From positions 1,140,172-1,204,171 of the forward strand of contig JANJTC010000005.1 of NCBI GenBank assembly GCA_024711325.1: a stretch of DNA of 64,000 bases, in the 5' to 3' direction. The DNA comes from Bacteriovoracaceae bacterium. GTDB lineage: Bacteria > Bdellovibrionota > Bacteriovoracia > Bacteriovoracales > Bacteriovoracaceae. Below are positions 1 to 8,106 of this stretch, piece by piece; positions within the stretch are counted from its first letter, which is position 1; each line of letters starts with the position of its first letter. Under the pieces are notes generated by a model. It had not been told where the DNA came from and did not search any database. It saw nothing but the letters and a program-made list of their open reading frames with translations. Position numbers and translations under genes: made by a program.

Positions 1-105
1 GACGAATTGAATAATTCTGTCAATAACGCGCTAGGCGTTAAAGTGACAATATCATTGACCACCTTAAGCTGTATGGTATATCAAACTCCCCAAATTCCCT
101 CTTAA
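1..105 (+). other. Possible 3' end of a gene entering from the left
   Basis: Frame 1 is open from the first base to a TAA at 103-105, giving a 34-residue tail that ends 14 bases before the next ATG. It could be the C terminus of a gene upstream of the window in an operon with the FAD oxidoreductase. A random open stretch of this length is also quite possible. No family can be recognised. Confidence 0.2.
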
Positions 106-119
106 CCAAAGTGACCTTT

Positions 120-1760
120 ATGAACCGTCGCGAATTTGTCCTTGGCTCCCTAACTGCTGGCTCTCTCATGATGCTACCTCCTTGGGCGCGCGCTGGAGAA
201 AAATCTATCCAGGGTTTATTTGGACAAAATGCTCTATCGGAGATGGCCCCGCTTCAACGTCTTTCTCGCTTCGGCGGAAGCACTGAAGTTGAAGGGGATC
301 TCTTTGATGAGGCCCATGAAATTTTCTGGAGTAAAGATTCCTACCTCGCTAAAAAAGGCGGCATTCCCGCTGTGAGCGCTCAGTATGATGTCGTGATCAT
401 CGGCGGGGGGATCGCTGGACTCTCGAGTGCCTACTATTTAAAGGGTAAGAAAATTCTTATTATCGATGGCCACACTCGTATGGGGGGAAACTCTAAATCC
501 CAGGTTTATGGCAAAAATTATATTTCTCAAGGGGCGGCCTATATCACCATGCCGGAGCGTGGGGATGAGATTGATCAGTTCTTAGGATCCCTTCGCTTAA
601 AACAATCTTTTAGAAAAGTGGAGCATGAAGCGGAAGCTGTTTATATGAACGGTCGCTACATTAACGGTTTTTGGGATGGAGCGACTGATCCGGCCCGGGC
701 CGATGAGTTTCGTTATGCTCATAAAAAGTTTCTTGATGTTTATGAGAATAGTTATCCAGAACTTCCCATCTGGGATTCCTCTTCGGCCGGAAGAAGCCAC
801 TTTAATTCATTAGATAGTGTCCCTTTTACTAAATGGATTCAGAATGAATTGGGTACAGTTCATCCCCATATCATGGAATACATTAGTATGTACTGCTGGT
901 CTTCGTTCGGAGCTTCTCCTGATGAAATTTCAGCTGCCCAGGGTTTGAACTTCCTTTCTTGTGATCTGGCCGGAACTTTAGTTCTTCCAGGCGGAAACGG
1001 ATTAATTTCAGAAGCTGTTTTCCAGGACCTTGCTCGCAGAAATAATGTGACCATGCTCAACCATTCCTTCGCGGTTGATCTGAGAAGTGAAGGTGGCAAG
1101 GCCGTGGTGTGTTTCAAAAATAGCAGTAACCAACTTGTTACAGTGAGTGCTCGTCAATGTATTGTGGCCTCACCTAAGATGGTGATGAAAAAAGTCATCA
1201 CAGGCCTCTCATCCGCTCAAGAGAAGGCGATGGGTAATGTTCATTATCGCGCTTATCTTGTGGCCAATATTTTCCTTCGTAAAAAAATCCCATCACTGGG
1301 TTATGATATTTTCGCCCTTCAAGGGCAGGTCCCGAGAAGTGAATATGAAGATAGTAAGAACCGGGTTTTCGCGGATATTGTTTTTTCTGATTGGGCCCTA
1401 AAAGACGTTGCTAATCAAAGTGTTCTGACCTTGTATATGCCTCTGCCTTACGATATGGCCCAGCAGTATCTTTTTAATCCTGATCTTTATAGCAAGTATC
1501 TTGAACGCATTAAAGCGAAACTCACTCCGGCCTTACCAGGGATGGGTCTTACCTGGAATGATGTCAGTGGCATGCGTTTGGTTCGTTACGGCCACGCACT
1601 TCCAGTTGCGCAAACCAATGGTGTGAAGAGTGGATTGTTTGAAGCTGCCAGTCAGTCGATTGATAATTGTATTCACTTCGCCAATCAAGATAACTGGGGG
1701 AACCCTTGCTTTGAGACAAGTTTTGGAGCGGCGTTGGGAGTGCTCAGAAATATTCAGTGA
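120..1760 (+). CDS. Tat-exported FAD-dependent amine-oxidase-like oxidoreductase
   Basis: The N terminus carries a twin-arginine signal (NRREF followed by a hydrophobic stretch ending in ARA), so the folded flavoprotein is probably exported to the periplasm. A Rossmann dinucleotide motif (VVIIGGGIAGLSSAYYL) lies around residue 92 and the acidic end of its second strand (LIIDG) follows. The C-terminal half has the flavin amine oxidase/phytoene desaturase look, including a closing segment around FANQDNWGNPCFETSFGAALG where FAD would be bound again. I chose ATG at 120; a GTG at 111 is also in frame, and neither has a strong ribosome site. The substrate is unknown. Folding and export with bound FAD are inferred from the family. 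Confidence 0.85.
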   Translation: MNRREFVLGSLTAGSLMMLPPWARAGEKSIQGLFGQNALSEMAPLQRLSRFGGSTEVEGDLFDEAHEIFWSKDSYLAKKGGIPAVSAQYDVVIIGGGIAGLSSAYYLKGKKILIIDGHTRMGGNSKSQVYGKNYISQGAAYITMPERGDEIDQFLGSLRLKQSFRKVEHEAEAVYMNGRYINGFWDGATDPARADEFRYAHKKFLDVYENSYPELPIWDSSSAGRSHFNSLDSVPFTKWIQNELGTVHPHIMEYISMYCWSSFGASPDEISAAQGLNFLSCDLAGTLVLPGGNGLISEAVFQDLARRNNVTMLNHSFAVDLRSEGGKAVVCFKNSSNQLVTVSARQCIVASPKMVMKKVITGLSSAQEKAMGNVHYRAYLVANIFLRKKIPSLGYDIFALQGQVPRSEYEDSKNRVFADIVFSDWALKDVANQSVLTLYMPLPYDMAQQYLFNPDLYSKYLERIKAKLTPALPGMGLTWNDVSGMRLVRYGHALPVAQTNGVKSGLFEAASQSIDNCIHFANQDNWGNPCFETSFGAALGVLRNIQ

Positions 1761-1768
1761 TTTATGAA

Positions 1769-1796
1769 GAGATGGTAACTCCAAAGCTACCATCTC
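1769..1796. terminator. Hairpin between convergent genes
   Basis: A perfect 9-bp stem (GAGATGGTA paired with TACCATCTC) with a 10-base loop sits between the stop of the FAD oxidoreductase and the stop of the adenosine deaminase gene. It has no clear U tract on either side, so it is a possible bidirectional terminator or 3'-end stabiliser rather than a classical intrinsic terminator. Confidence 0.45.
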
Positions 1797-1814
1797 ATCG
1801 CAAGAAAATTGGTA

Positions 1815-3050
1815 TTAAGTAAGATCCGTAAGTCCGTGCTTCTTAGCAACTTCATCAAAATGCATGACCACTTTCTTGGCCCAGTTTCTCTTATCGATAT
1901 AATTGCCGGGATAAAAGCTTTTCTTAAAGCCGTAGGCCACGATGTCTTTTAAGTGTTTCACTGGAATATCAAAGTTATCCACTGCCAATTGGAACTCACG
2001 ACTGACCGTGGTGTTTGACACTAAACGGTTATCCGTACAGATGGTGACTGACATTCTATTCTTAAGCATCTCTTTGAAGTAGTGATGCTTGATGTCCTTA
2101 ATTTCCGGATTGGTTTGAAGATTTGAAGTTAAACAAACTTCAATCGTTGTGCGCTTATCGGCCACGTAAGAAACCAGATCAGCGATATACTTTTTCTTAT
2201 CGGTGATTGATGGATCTGCAATTTTATTTTCATCAAAGAGATAGTAACCGTGACCCAAGCGATCAGCATAACACTCAGTAATGGCCTGGAAGATACTTTC
2301 TGCCCCATAAGCTTCGCCGGCGTGGACTGTTTTATGCATGAAGTTTCTGTGAGCATAAGCATAAACGTCTTTGAATTTTCCTGGTGGGTAACCTGATTCC
2401 TGGCCCGCAAGATCGATACCTACAATAGGTATACCTTTTTCATCCCGAATTTTAACTGCGGCCTTGACCATTTGCAGAGCGCCTTCTTTCAGGACTTCCA
2501 TTTCTTTGGAGTATTCCATGGATTTAAAAAAGCGGGTGTAGAAAGGGGAATAGCCTTTAGGTCCGAACTTTCTCATGGCACAGCTAATGATCCCGTAATG
2601 GAACTCTGGCTTGGAGCCACTAAGAACTAGAGGGCTGTTGTTATACTCTTTCTTGGCGCGTTCAAGACCCTTATAGCAGGCCTCCAGTACCGTCTCCATG
2701 GTGAGACCATTTTCATTGTCTACCAGAAGCTGGGGAGCAAATCTTGGTTCAATGTAACAAACGCCTTCATTTTGGTTATCTACCGCAAGCTCGTAAGAGG
2801 CCTGTTCAATATTCTCCAGATCTCTTAAAGCGGAACAGGTGTACTGAAAACCATGGAGGTAATCAGGAAGACTAGCGTAAGAGTCTTTGAAAACCAGCTC
2901 ACGCAAACCTTCTTCCGTAAATGATGGGAGGTTAAAGTTTAGTTTTTTGGCCATTTGGATCAGTGACGGGATTCTTAGGGACCCATCAAGGTGCAGGTGA
3001 AGATCGGACTTTGGCATCTCTTTAATAAAGGCTTCTGAATATTTTTTCAT
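1815..3050 (-). CDS. add: Adenosine deaminase family protein
   Basis: This is a metal-dependent TIM-barrel deaminase predicted to convert adenosine (or a related aminopurine) to inosine in purine salvage. The zinc-binding HLHLDG motif is at residues 18-23. HAGEAYG, DRLGHGYYLF and a late TICTDNR segment correspond to the remaining zinc and catalytic positions. At the last site the usual TDDP is TDN, which occurs in some family branches and makes the exact substrate less certain. At 411 residues it is longer than the typical 330-350, with insertions between about 120 and 190. There is no signal peptide, so it is cytoplasmic. It is transcribed alone, convergent with the oxidoreductase. Confidence 0.88.
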   Translation of the reverse strand: MKKYSEAFIKEMPKSDLHLHLDGSLRIPSLIQMAKKLNFNLPSFTEEGLRELVFKDSYASLPDYLHGFQYTCSALRDLENIEQASYELAVDNQNEGVCYIEPRFAPQLLVDNENGLTMETVLEACYKGLERAKKEYNNSPLVLSGSKPEFHYGIISCAMRKFGPKGYSPFYTRFFKSMEYSKEMEVLKEGALQMVKAAVKIRDEKGIPIVGIDLAGQESGYPPGKFKDVYAYAHRNFMHKTVHAGEAYGAESIFQAITECYADRLGHGYYLFDENKIADPSITDKKKYIADLVSYVADKRTTIEVCLTSNLQTNPEIKDIKHHYFKEMLKNRMSVTICTDNRLVSNTTVSREFQLAVDNFDIPVKHLKDIVAYGFKKSFYPGNYIDKRNWAKKVVMHFDEVAKKHGLTDLT

Positions 3051-3170
3051 GCAATTAAGCTACTTTATCCCACGTTATTTGAACAGAAATTAATGTGTTA
3101 GGTGGCAGGAGGGCAAATCTTAAGGATACGTTTTTGAAATTTTAATTTATTTTAATCGGAATAAATTAAT

Positions 3171-5192
3171 TTGGATGCACGTTGTATGGAAGAACCTGAG
3201 AAAGCGCGTTTACTGCAAAGGATCACGGAAAATGTTCCCGGAGTCATTATCCAATATCAGCTCTTTCCGGATGGCCGTTCATGTTTTCCTTATGCCAGCG
3301 AAGCTTTAAAGGATATCTGTGGTTTATCTCCCGTTGAAGTCCTTCATGATGCCTCTCGGGTCTTTGAGGTTGTTGATCCTAATGACCTGGAAAAACTCTT
3401 AAATTCAATTACCGAATCGGCCAGGTTGTTAATTGATTGGAACCATGAATTTCGTTTTTATTACCCGACACCAGAGGAACGCTGGCTTCAAGGATATGCC
3501 CGACCAGAAGCTCAGTCTGATGGAAGCGTCTTGTGGCATGGTTTTCTTCAGGACATCACTCAACGGAAAAAACTTGAAGAAGAGCTTATAAAAGTCAGTC
3601 GCCTGAATCTTCTCAATGGAAAAATAAATTCAATGATCATCCATGCTAAAGATCATGAAAGACTCTTCGAAGAGGCCTGTCAGATCATGGTTGAAGACGG
3701 ACAATTTAAGCTGGCGTGGATAGGACTCATTGATCCAGATATTACGTCACTTGTGGTCGCCAAATGTTATGGCCCAGAAGCAGACTATATTCAAAGTATG
3801 GCCCCCATTTTCCTTTCGGGTGACGAGCAGCGGATGGGGCCAACTGCCAGGGCCATTCGAGAAGGTAAGGTCGTCGTCAACAATGATACATGCAATAATC
3901 TAGATTATCTGCCATGGCGTGAAGAAGCTCTTAAAAGAGGATTCCATTCCAGTATTTCACTTCCACTTAAGTTCAATGAAACAATAATAGGGGCCCTGAA
4001 TATATATTCAGAGCGGGTGAATTATTTTAATGCTACCGAAGTTTCTCTTTTGGAAGAAATTGCCCGGAATGTTTCTTATGCTATTACAGTGATTTATCGG
4101 GAAAAGGCCCTGGTTAAAAGTGAGCTGAGTTTTCGTACCATCTTTGAAGAAGCTCCCATGGGGATTGCTTTAATTGATTCTCAGACGGGACACTTTAAAA
4201 AAATCAATTCAAAGTACCTGGAAATTATTGGACGAAAACTGGAAGAGATTAAAACTTTGAACTGGATGTCATTTACTCATCCCGATGATTTGAGTGAAGA
4301 TCTGGAAAAGATGGAACTTCTAAAATCAGGAAAAATTTCCAGCTTTAAAATGATCAAAAGATATTTTCATTCCAATGGATCAATCGCCTGGGTGGAAATT
4401 TCGGTCGTACCCTTCTTCTCTAATGAACCCGGAAATATGCAGCACCTTTGTATGGTTGAAAATATTTCGGAGAGAGTCAGATATGAAGAGGAGCTACGTT
4501 CGGCCTTAAAGGTACGGGATGAATTTTTATCAATTGCTTCCCATGAACTTAAAACCCCGATCACCTCACTTAAGCTTCAGGTGCAGCTAATCAAGAGGGA
4601 GATTAAAAAAGTTGAATCTCCTGAGGTCTTTGAAAGACATTCCAAGGCCCTGGATATGGCCTCAAGACAAACAGACAGGTTAACTTTCCTGATTGATAAT
4701 TTATTAGATGTGACCCGTTTAGAGTCAGGCCAGTTCAATATTGTCCCTTTGAAATTCAATCTCTCTCAGGTTCTTTTGGATACATTGTATCGGTTTCAGG
4801 GATTATTGATTGATTCGAAGTGTGAGTTGATGATGAACGTGGCCCCTGACGTGGAAGGGACATGGGATCAAGGCCGGATTGAACAGGTCTTGGTTAACCT
4901 CATCTCAAATGCGATTAAGTATGCTCCGGAAAAGCCCATCGCTATTAGTCTTTTCGTTGAAAATGATGACGTTAATTTTTCCATTACCGATAATGGACCA
5001 GGTCTGACTGAGGCCGATAAATACCGCATTTTCAATCAATTTGAACGGGTGAAATCCAATGAACACATCAATGGATTAGGTCTGGGACTTTATATTTCCA
5101 AGAAGATTATTGATTCCCATCGGGGTGTTATTCTAGTGGAAAGTGAAGAAGGCCTGGGTTCAACATTTACGGTAAAACTTCCCCTGACTTAA
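3171..5192 (+). CDS. PAS-GAF-PAS sensor histidine kinase
   Basis: This is a soluble two-component kinase without membrane segments. In order it has a PAS domain (about 15-135, ending in QDITQRKKLEEEL), a GAF domain (about 150-310), a second PAS (about 320-440, ending in VENISERVRYEEEL), and a HisKA dimerisation domain with SHELKTPITS and the phosphoacceptor His458. The HATPase domain has N, G1 (DNGPGL) and G2 (GLGLGLYISK) boxes. There is no receiver or cognate regulator beside it. The start is either TTG 3171 or ATG 3186; neither has a convincing ribosome site. The ligand is unknown. It resembles the kinase half of the protein at 15454-17508. Confidence 0.9.
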   Translation: MDARCMEEPEKARLLQRITENVPGVIIQYQLFPDGRSCFPYASEALKDICGLSPVEVLHDASRVFEVVDPNDLEKLLNSITESARLLIDWNHEFRFYYPTPEERWLQGYARPEAQSDGSVLWHGFLQDITQRKKLEEELIKVSRLNLLNGKINSMIIHAKDHERLFEEACQIMVEDGQFKLAWIGLIDPDITSLVVAKCYGPEADYIQSMAPIFLSGDEQRMGPTARAIREGKVVVNNDTCNNLDYLPWREEALKRGFHSSISLPLKFNETIIGALNIYSERVNYFNATEVSLLEEIARNVSYAITVIYREKALVKSELSFRTIFEEAPMGIALIDSQTGHFKKINSKYLEIIGRKLEEIKTLNWMSFTHPDDLSEDLEKMELLKSGKISSFKMIKRYFHSNGSIAWVEISVVPFFSNEPGNMQHLCMVENISERVRYEEELRSALKVRDEFLSIASHELKTPITSLKLQVQLIKREIKKVESPEVFERHSKALDMASRQTDRLTFLIDNLLDVTRLESGQFNIVPLKFNLSQVLLDTLYRFQGLLIDSKCELMMNVAPDVEGTWDQGRIEQVLVNLISNAIKYAPEKPIAISLFVENDDVNFSITDNGPGLTEADKYRIFNQFERVKSNEHINGLGLGLYISKKIIDSHRGVILVESEEGLGSTFTVKLPLT

Positions 5193-5205
5193 AATCAGGG
5201 GAAGT
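5177..5205. terminator. Bidirectional terminator hairpin
   Basis: A perfect 11-bp stem (ACTTCCCCTGA with its complement) and a 7-base loop overlap the stop codon of the kinase gene and precede the convergent deoxyhypusine-synthase-like gene. Short A/T stretches flank it on both sides. It probably ends transcription from both directions. Confidence 0.65.
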
Positions 5206-5218
5206 ATAAAACTTTGTA

Positions 5219-6199
5219 TTAGTAACCTAAGATATGAGCAAACATCAGTGGAGCGACAATTGTGGCATCTGATTCCACAATATAGCTTGGAGTGTTCTTA
5301 GACAGTTTACCCCAAGTGATTTTTTCATTGGGTACGGCCCCTGAATAAGAACCGTAACTGGTTGTTGAATCAGAAATCTGACAGAAATAACCCCAAAGTT
5401 TGATATCATCTTTTTCTAAATCCTGACGGATCATTGGAACGACACAAATCGGGAAGTCACCAGCAATCCCACCGCCAATCTGGAAGAACCCGATAGAGCT
5501 GGTTTCGGCCGTTTTCATGTACCACTCGGCCAGGGATGTCATATATTCAATACCGGTTTTTACGGTATGAACGTTTTTAACTTCTCCACGCATGCAGAAT
5601 GAGGCGTACATGTTTCCTAAAGTGGAATCTTCCCATCCTGGAACAACCATTGGGAGATTCTTCTCAGCGGCCGCAAGCATCCATGAATTCTTTGGATCAA
5701 TTTGTGCATGCTCAGTGAACTTGCCTTTTTTAAGAGCGCGGTAGAAGAACTCATGTGGGAAACAACGCTCACCCTTAGCTTCCGCCTCTTGCCATTCTTG
5801 TGCCATGATAGACCAGATCTTTCTCATCGCCGCTTCTTCCGGAATACAAGTGTCAGTCACACGATTCAAATGGCGGTCATAAAGCTTCTGCTCATCATCA
5901 GCTGTTAGCGCACGCCAGTTTGGTATGCGCTCATAGTGATCGTGGGCCACAAGATTATAAATATCTTCTTCAAGGTTAGCACCAGTACAAGAAATAGCAT
6001 GAACCTTATCATTACGAATCATATCTGCCAGGGATAGGCCAAGCTCAGCAGTGGACATGGCCCCTGCGAGGGTAATCATCATTTTACCACCGTTAGCAAG
6101 ATGGGCCTCATAGGCATGAACCGCGTCCATCATTGCAGCCGCATTGAAGTGACGGTAATGATGATTCATAAATTGTGTAATAGGACCTTTAGTTGTCAT
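5219..6199 (-). CDS. Deoxyhypusine synthase-like protein (probable polyamine aminobutyl transferase)
   Basis: This is a bacterial member of the deoxyhypusine synthase family. The catalytic lysine environment of the eukaryotic enzyme (WGK) is present as ITWGKL with Lys298. NAD-site segments such as SCTGANLEEDIYNL and GGGIAGDFPI are also clear. Bacteria have no eIF5A, so the natural product is not hypusine. Some bacterial homologues act as homospermidine synthases, moving the aminobutyl group of spermidine to putrescine; that role here is inference. The length (326) is close to the family norm. No signal peptide is seen. The ATG has only a weak ribosome site, and two GC-rich hairpins lie just upstream. 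Confidence 0.85.
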   Translation of the reverse strand: MTTKGPITQFMNHHYRHFNAAAMMDAVHAYEAHLANGGKMMITLAGAMSTAELGLSLADMIRNDKVHAISCTGANLEEDIYNLVAHDHYERIPNWRALTADDEQKLYDRHLNRVTDTCIPEEAAMRKIWSIMAQEWQEAEAKGERCFPHEFFYRALKKGKFTEHAQIDPKNSWMLAAAEKNLPMVVPGWEDSTLGNMYASFCMRGEVKNVHTVKTGIEYMTSLAEWYMKTAETSSIGFFQIGGGIAGDFPICVVPMIRQDLEKDDIKLWGYFCQISDSTTSYGSYSGAVPNEKITWGKLSKNTPSYIVESDATIVAPLMFAHILGY

Positions 6200-6210
6200 G
6201 ATTGACTCTT

Positions 6211-6261
6211 GGTTTGCCGGCTAAGAGGCCGGGGCTCGCTCGAACTCAATGTGAGCGTGCC
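6211..6261 (-). promoter_or_regulatory. Two-hairpin 5' leader of the deoxyhypusine-synthase-like gene
   Basis: On the minus strand the first stem (positions 6261 to 6233) pairs GGC-A-CGCTC with GAGCG-A-GCC around an 11-base loop. The second (6232 to 6217) pairs CCGGC with GCCGG around a 6-base loop. They end about 17 bases before the ATG at 6199. The sequence is GC-rich compared with its surroundings. It may be a terminator for the genes at 7048-6316, a translational control element, or both. It matches no riboswitch class I know. Confidence 0.4.
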
Positions 6262-6315
6262 TATTTCATGCAAAACCACACGGGTCGTCAAGAGGTGAAA
6301 GTCAGAAAAACCCTT

Positions 6316-6522
6316 CTAGTACTGTTTTAAATCTTCCGCGGACTTAGATATGTGTCCAGGGGGATCACTGGCAGGAAAAGATTCCTCAATTGCTTCGTCA
6401 AGTTTCTCATCATCCGACATAACATGTTGTTGATCATCTTTTGCCTCGGGATGGTGTGGATTTCTTTCATTTGGTTTAATTAAATCCCTGAATTTAAGTA
6501 TGACTTCATTTATAAAATTCAT
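6316..6522 (-). CDS. Small acidic protein with FPASDPP motif
   Basis: The 68-residue protein is hydrophilic and has no signal or membrane segment. Its C-terminal half contains DEAIEESFPASDPPGH, a motif I recognise from many small uncharacterised bacterial proteins, often found near stress genes. Its function is unknown. It starts 10 bases after the stop of the pyridoxamine-oxidase-like gene, so the two are probably co-transcribed. A GAGG sequence precedes the ATG. Confidence 0.75.
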   Translation of the reverse strand: MNFINEVILKFRDLIKPNERNPHHPEAKDDQQHVMSDDEKLDEAIEESFPASDPPGHISKSAEDLKQY

Positions 6523-6532
6523 GGCCGCCTCA

Positions 6533-7048
6533 CTATTGATTAGTCTGTATGTCGATGTGCTGACTTTTTACCTTCTGATCAAAAGGTTTCCCAGTCATGC
6601 TGGCCTTCACAAATCCTACTAATTGAACCATTTTACTTGGAGGTGTATCCCAGATCTCTGCCGATTCCACGGTCACCCCAATTAAGGTCAGCTCTGGATC
6701 CTCTAAACCTTCCGGAAACCAGGCGGTGAAGATGGGGTTCCAACACTCCTCCATCTTTTGGCGATCAGATGATATATGGGCCCTCCCACTGACTGAGACG
6801 TATTGCTGTTTGTCGGGATTGGCATAGGCCAGATTCACATGCTGCTCATTTTCGATGGCATGATTTTTTAGAGAATTCTTACGGGAGAAGAACCACAAAG
6901 TACCATCGAACTGATTTACCTCAAGGTTTTGAGTTGCCATTGGACGGCTATGTAAGGAGCCGTCGTTACTCACTGTTGTTAGCATGGTGAATTTAATGTC
7001 TTTGATCATCGAGGCCAACTTTTGTAAATCATTTTGAGTTGCATCCAT
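6533..7048 (-). CDS. Pyridoxamine 5'-phosphate oxidase family protein (general stress protein 26-like)
   Basis: The 171-residue protein has the split-barrel flavin-binding fold of general stress protein 26. TMLTTVSNDGSLHSRPM near the N terminus, FFSRKNSLKNHAIENE and YVSVSGRA are characteristic segments. Members of this group usually bind FMN, FAD or F420 and are not true PdxH enzymes. It is cytoplasmic. It heads a short minus-strand operon with the FPASDPP protein, consistent with a stress role, but the substrate cannot be told from sequence. A GGAG-type ribosome site precedes the ATG. Confidence 0.85.
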   Translation of the reverse strand: MDATQNDLQKLASMIKDIKFTMLTTVSNDGSLHSRPMATQNLEVNQFDGTLWFFSRKNSLKNHAIENEQHVNLAYANPDKQQYVSVSGRAHISSDRQKMEECWNPIFTAWFPEGLEDPELTLIGVTVESAEIWDTPPSKMVQLVGFVKASMTGKPFDQKVKSQHIDIQTNQ

Positions 7049-7156
7049 GAGATCTCCTTGGGAAGGATTTTTGATACTTCATTTTAGGCAGCTTTTAACG
7101 GGATGAAATCTTGCATCTTCCTGAAGATAGGGGATAAAAGCTGTTTACTCTTTTAT

Positions 7157-7447
7157 CTATGTCTCAGATTTTTCAATTCGATGAATGGTAACTGTTATAT
7201 CACCTTTGAATATCTCATTTACAATTTTTTCAGGACTTTCATAAGGATCGGATTTCCCGAACAACAAGGTATGAAGACCCACTTCAAGCACAACACAAAC
7301 TTTTTTTAAATCATCCAGATTGTGAACGGAGCGACCTGTCGTCCATCCGTGAAGAGTAGGTTGCTTGACTCCACTTAATTTTGCCAAAGCAGCAATTGTA
7401 ATTTTTTTCTTCTTACAAAGTTGGATGAGATTCTTACTAAGTTCCAT
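7157..7447 (-). CDS. XRE-family helix-turn-helix regulator
   Basis: The 96-residue protein begins with a Cro/CI-type helix-turn-helix (residues about 4-60: LIQLCKKKKITIAALAKLSGVKQPTL and following), with recognition helix around VKQPTLHGWTTG. The C-terminal 30 residues (GDITVTIHRIEKSE) form a short beta-like tail that may dimerise. It is divergent from the receiver gene at 7660 across a 210-base AT-rich gap and may control it or itself. No cognate toxin is adjacent. Confidence 0.85.
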   Translation of the reverse strand: MELSKNLIQLCKKKKITIAALAKLSGVKQPTLHGWTTGRSVHNLDDLKKVCVVLEVGLHTLLFGKSDPYESPEKIVNEIFKGDITVTIHRIEKSET

Positions 7448-7659
7448 TTTTTTAGTATGTGTCCATTTAATAAAAAATATAACTACAGAATTATTTAATA
7501 TTGATTAAAGAGTATCTGCTATTGAGAGAATGATAAAGGTCTAAAAGGTATCGGGTAGCTGTCTGGGAATTTCTATCGAGAACGTAATAAAAAATTTCTA
7601 GACCCAGTTATTAATATTTCTTGAGTTGTTTTTTTTTCTTAAATTGTTAGTTTAGGTGT

Positions 7660-8028
7660 ATGAAAAGATTGTTAGTCGTTGATGATTCAAAAGAGATTAG
7701 ATCCTTGTTGATCTTTTTTTTACATGAACATTTTGGTGAAGTGCTGGAATCTTCTTCTGGACGGGACGCACTCCTGAAATTGTCCCAGCATTCTATTGAT
7801 CTTGTGATCTCTGACCTTCAAATGGCCGATGGTGATGGAAGATGGCTTCTGAGAGAATTACAAAAACTAATCCTTCCCTGCAAAGTGATCATCCTGTCAG
7901 GAGATGTGACTGCAACTAAAAAAAACATAATAGAAGCAGGAGCTTTTGGCTTTTTACCAAAACCGATTGATGTGGAGGCCTTACTGTCATTAGTGTGTAC
8001 GGCCCTTTCAGAAGTGTCTAAAAAGTAA
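7660..8028 (+). CDS. Stand-alone response regulator receiver domain
   Basis: The 122-residue CheY-like receiver has DD at residues 8-9, the phosphoacceptor Asp52 in LVISDLQMADGDG, a Ser in IILSGD and a Lys in FLPKPID. It has no output domain, so it probably acts by protein contact or as a phosphate relay, possibly for one of the orphan kinases in this window. That pairing is inference. It is a single gene, 79 bases before the L,D-transpeptidase gene, which has its own promoter-like element. Confidence 0.9.
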   Translation: MKRLLVVDDSKEIRSLLIFFLHEHFGEVLESSSGRDALLKLSQHSIDLVISDLQMADGDGRWLLRELQKLILPCKVIILSGDVTATKKNIIEAGAFGFLPKPIDVEALLSLVCTALSEVSKK

Positions 8029-8058
8029 ACACCCAGATCTCATTAAATTGATGTAAGC

Positions 8059-8074
8059 TGGCACGGTTTTTGTA
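8059..8074 (+). promoter_or_regulatory. Sigma-54-like -24/-12 promoter
   Basis: TGGCACG at 8059-8065 is followed, with the standard spacing, by TTGTA at 8070-8074. The consensus is TGGCAC-N5-TTGC(A/T); only the C of the -12 element differs (T here). The predicted start is near 8085, about 20 bases upstream of the ATG at 8107, with a GAGGG ribosome site between. The activator and its site are not identified. Confidence 0.5.
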
Positions 8075-8106
8075 TATACCCTCATACTATTAAATGAGGG
8101 CAATTT

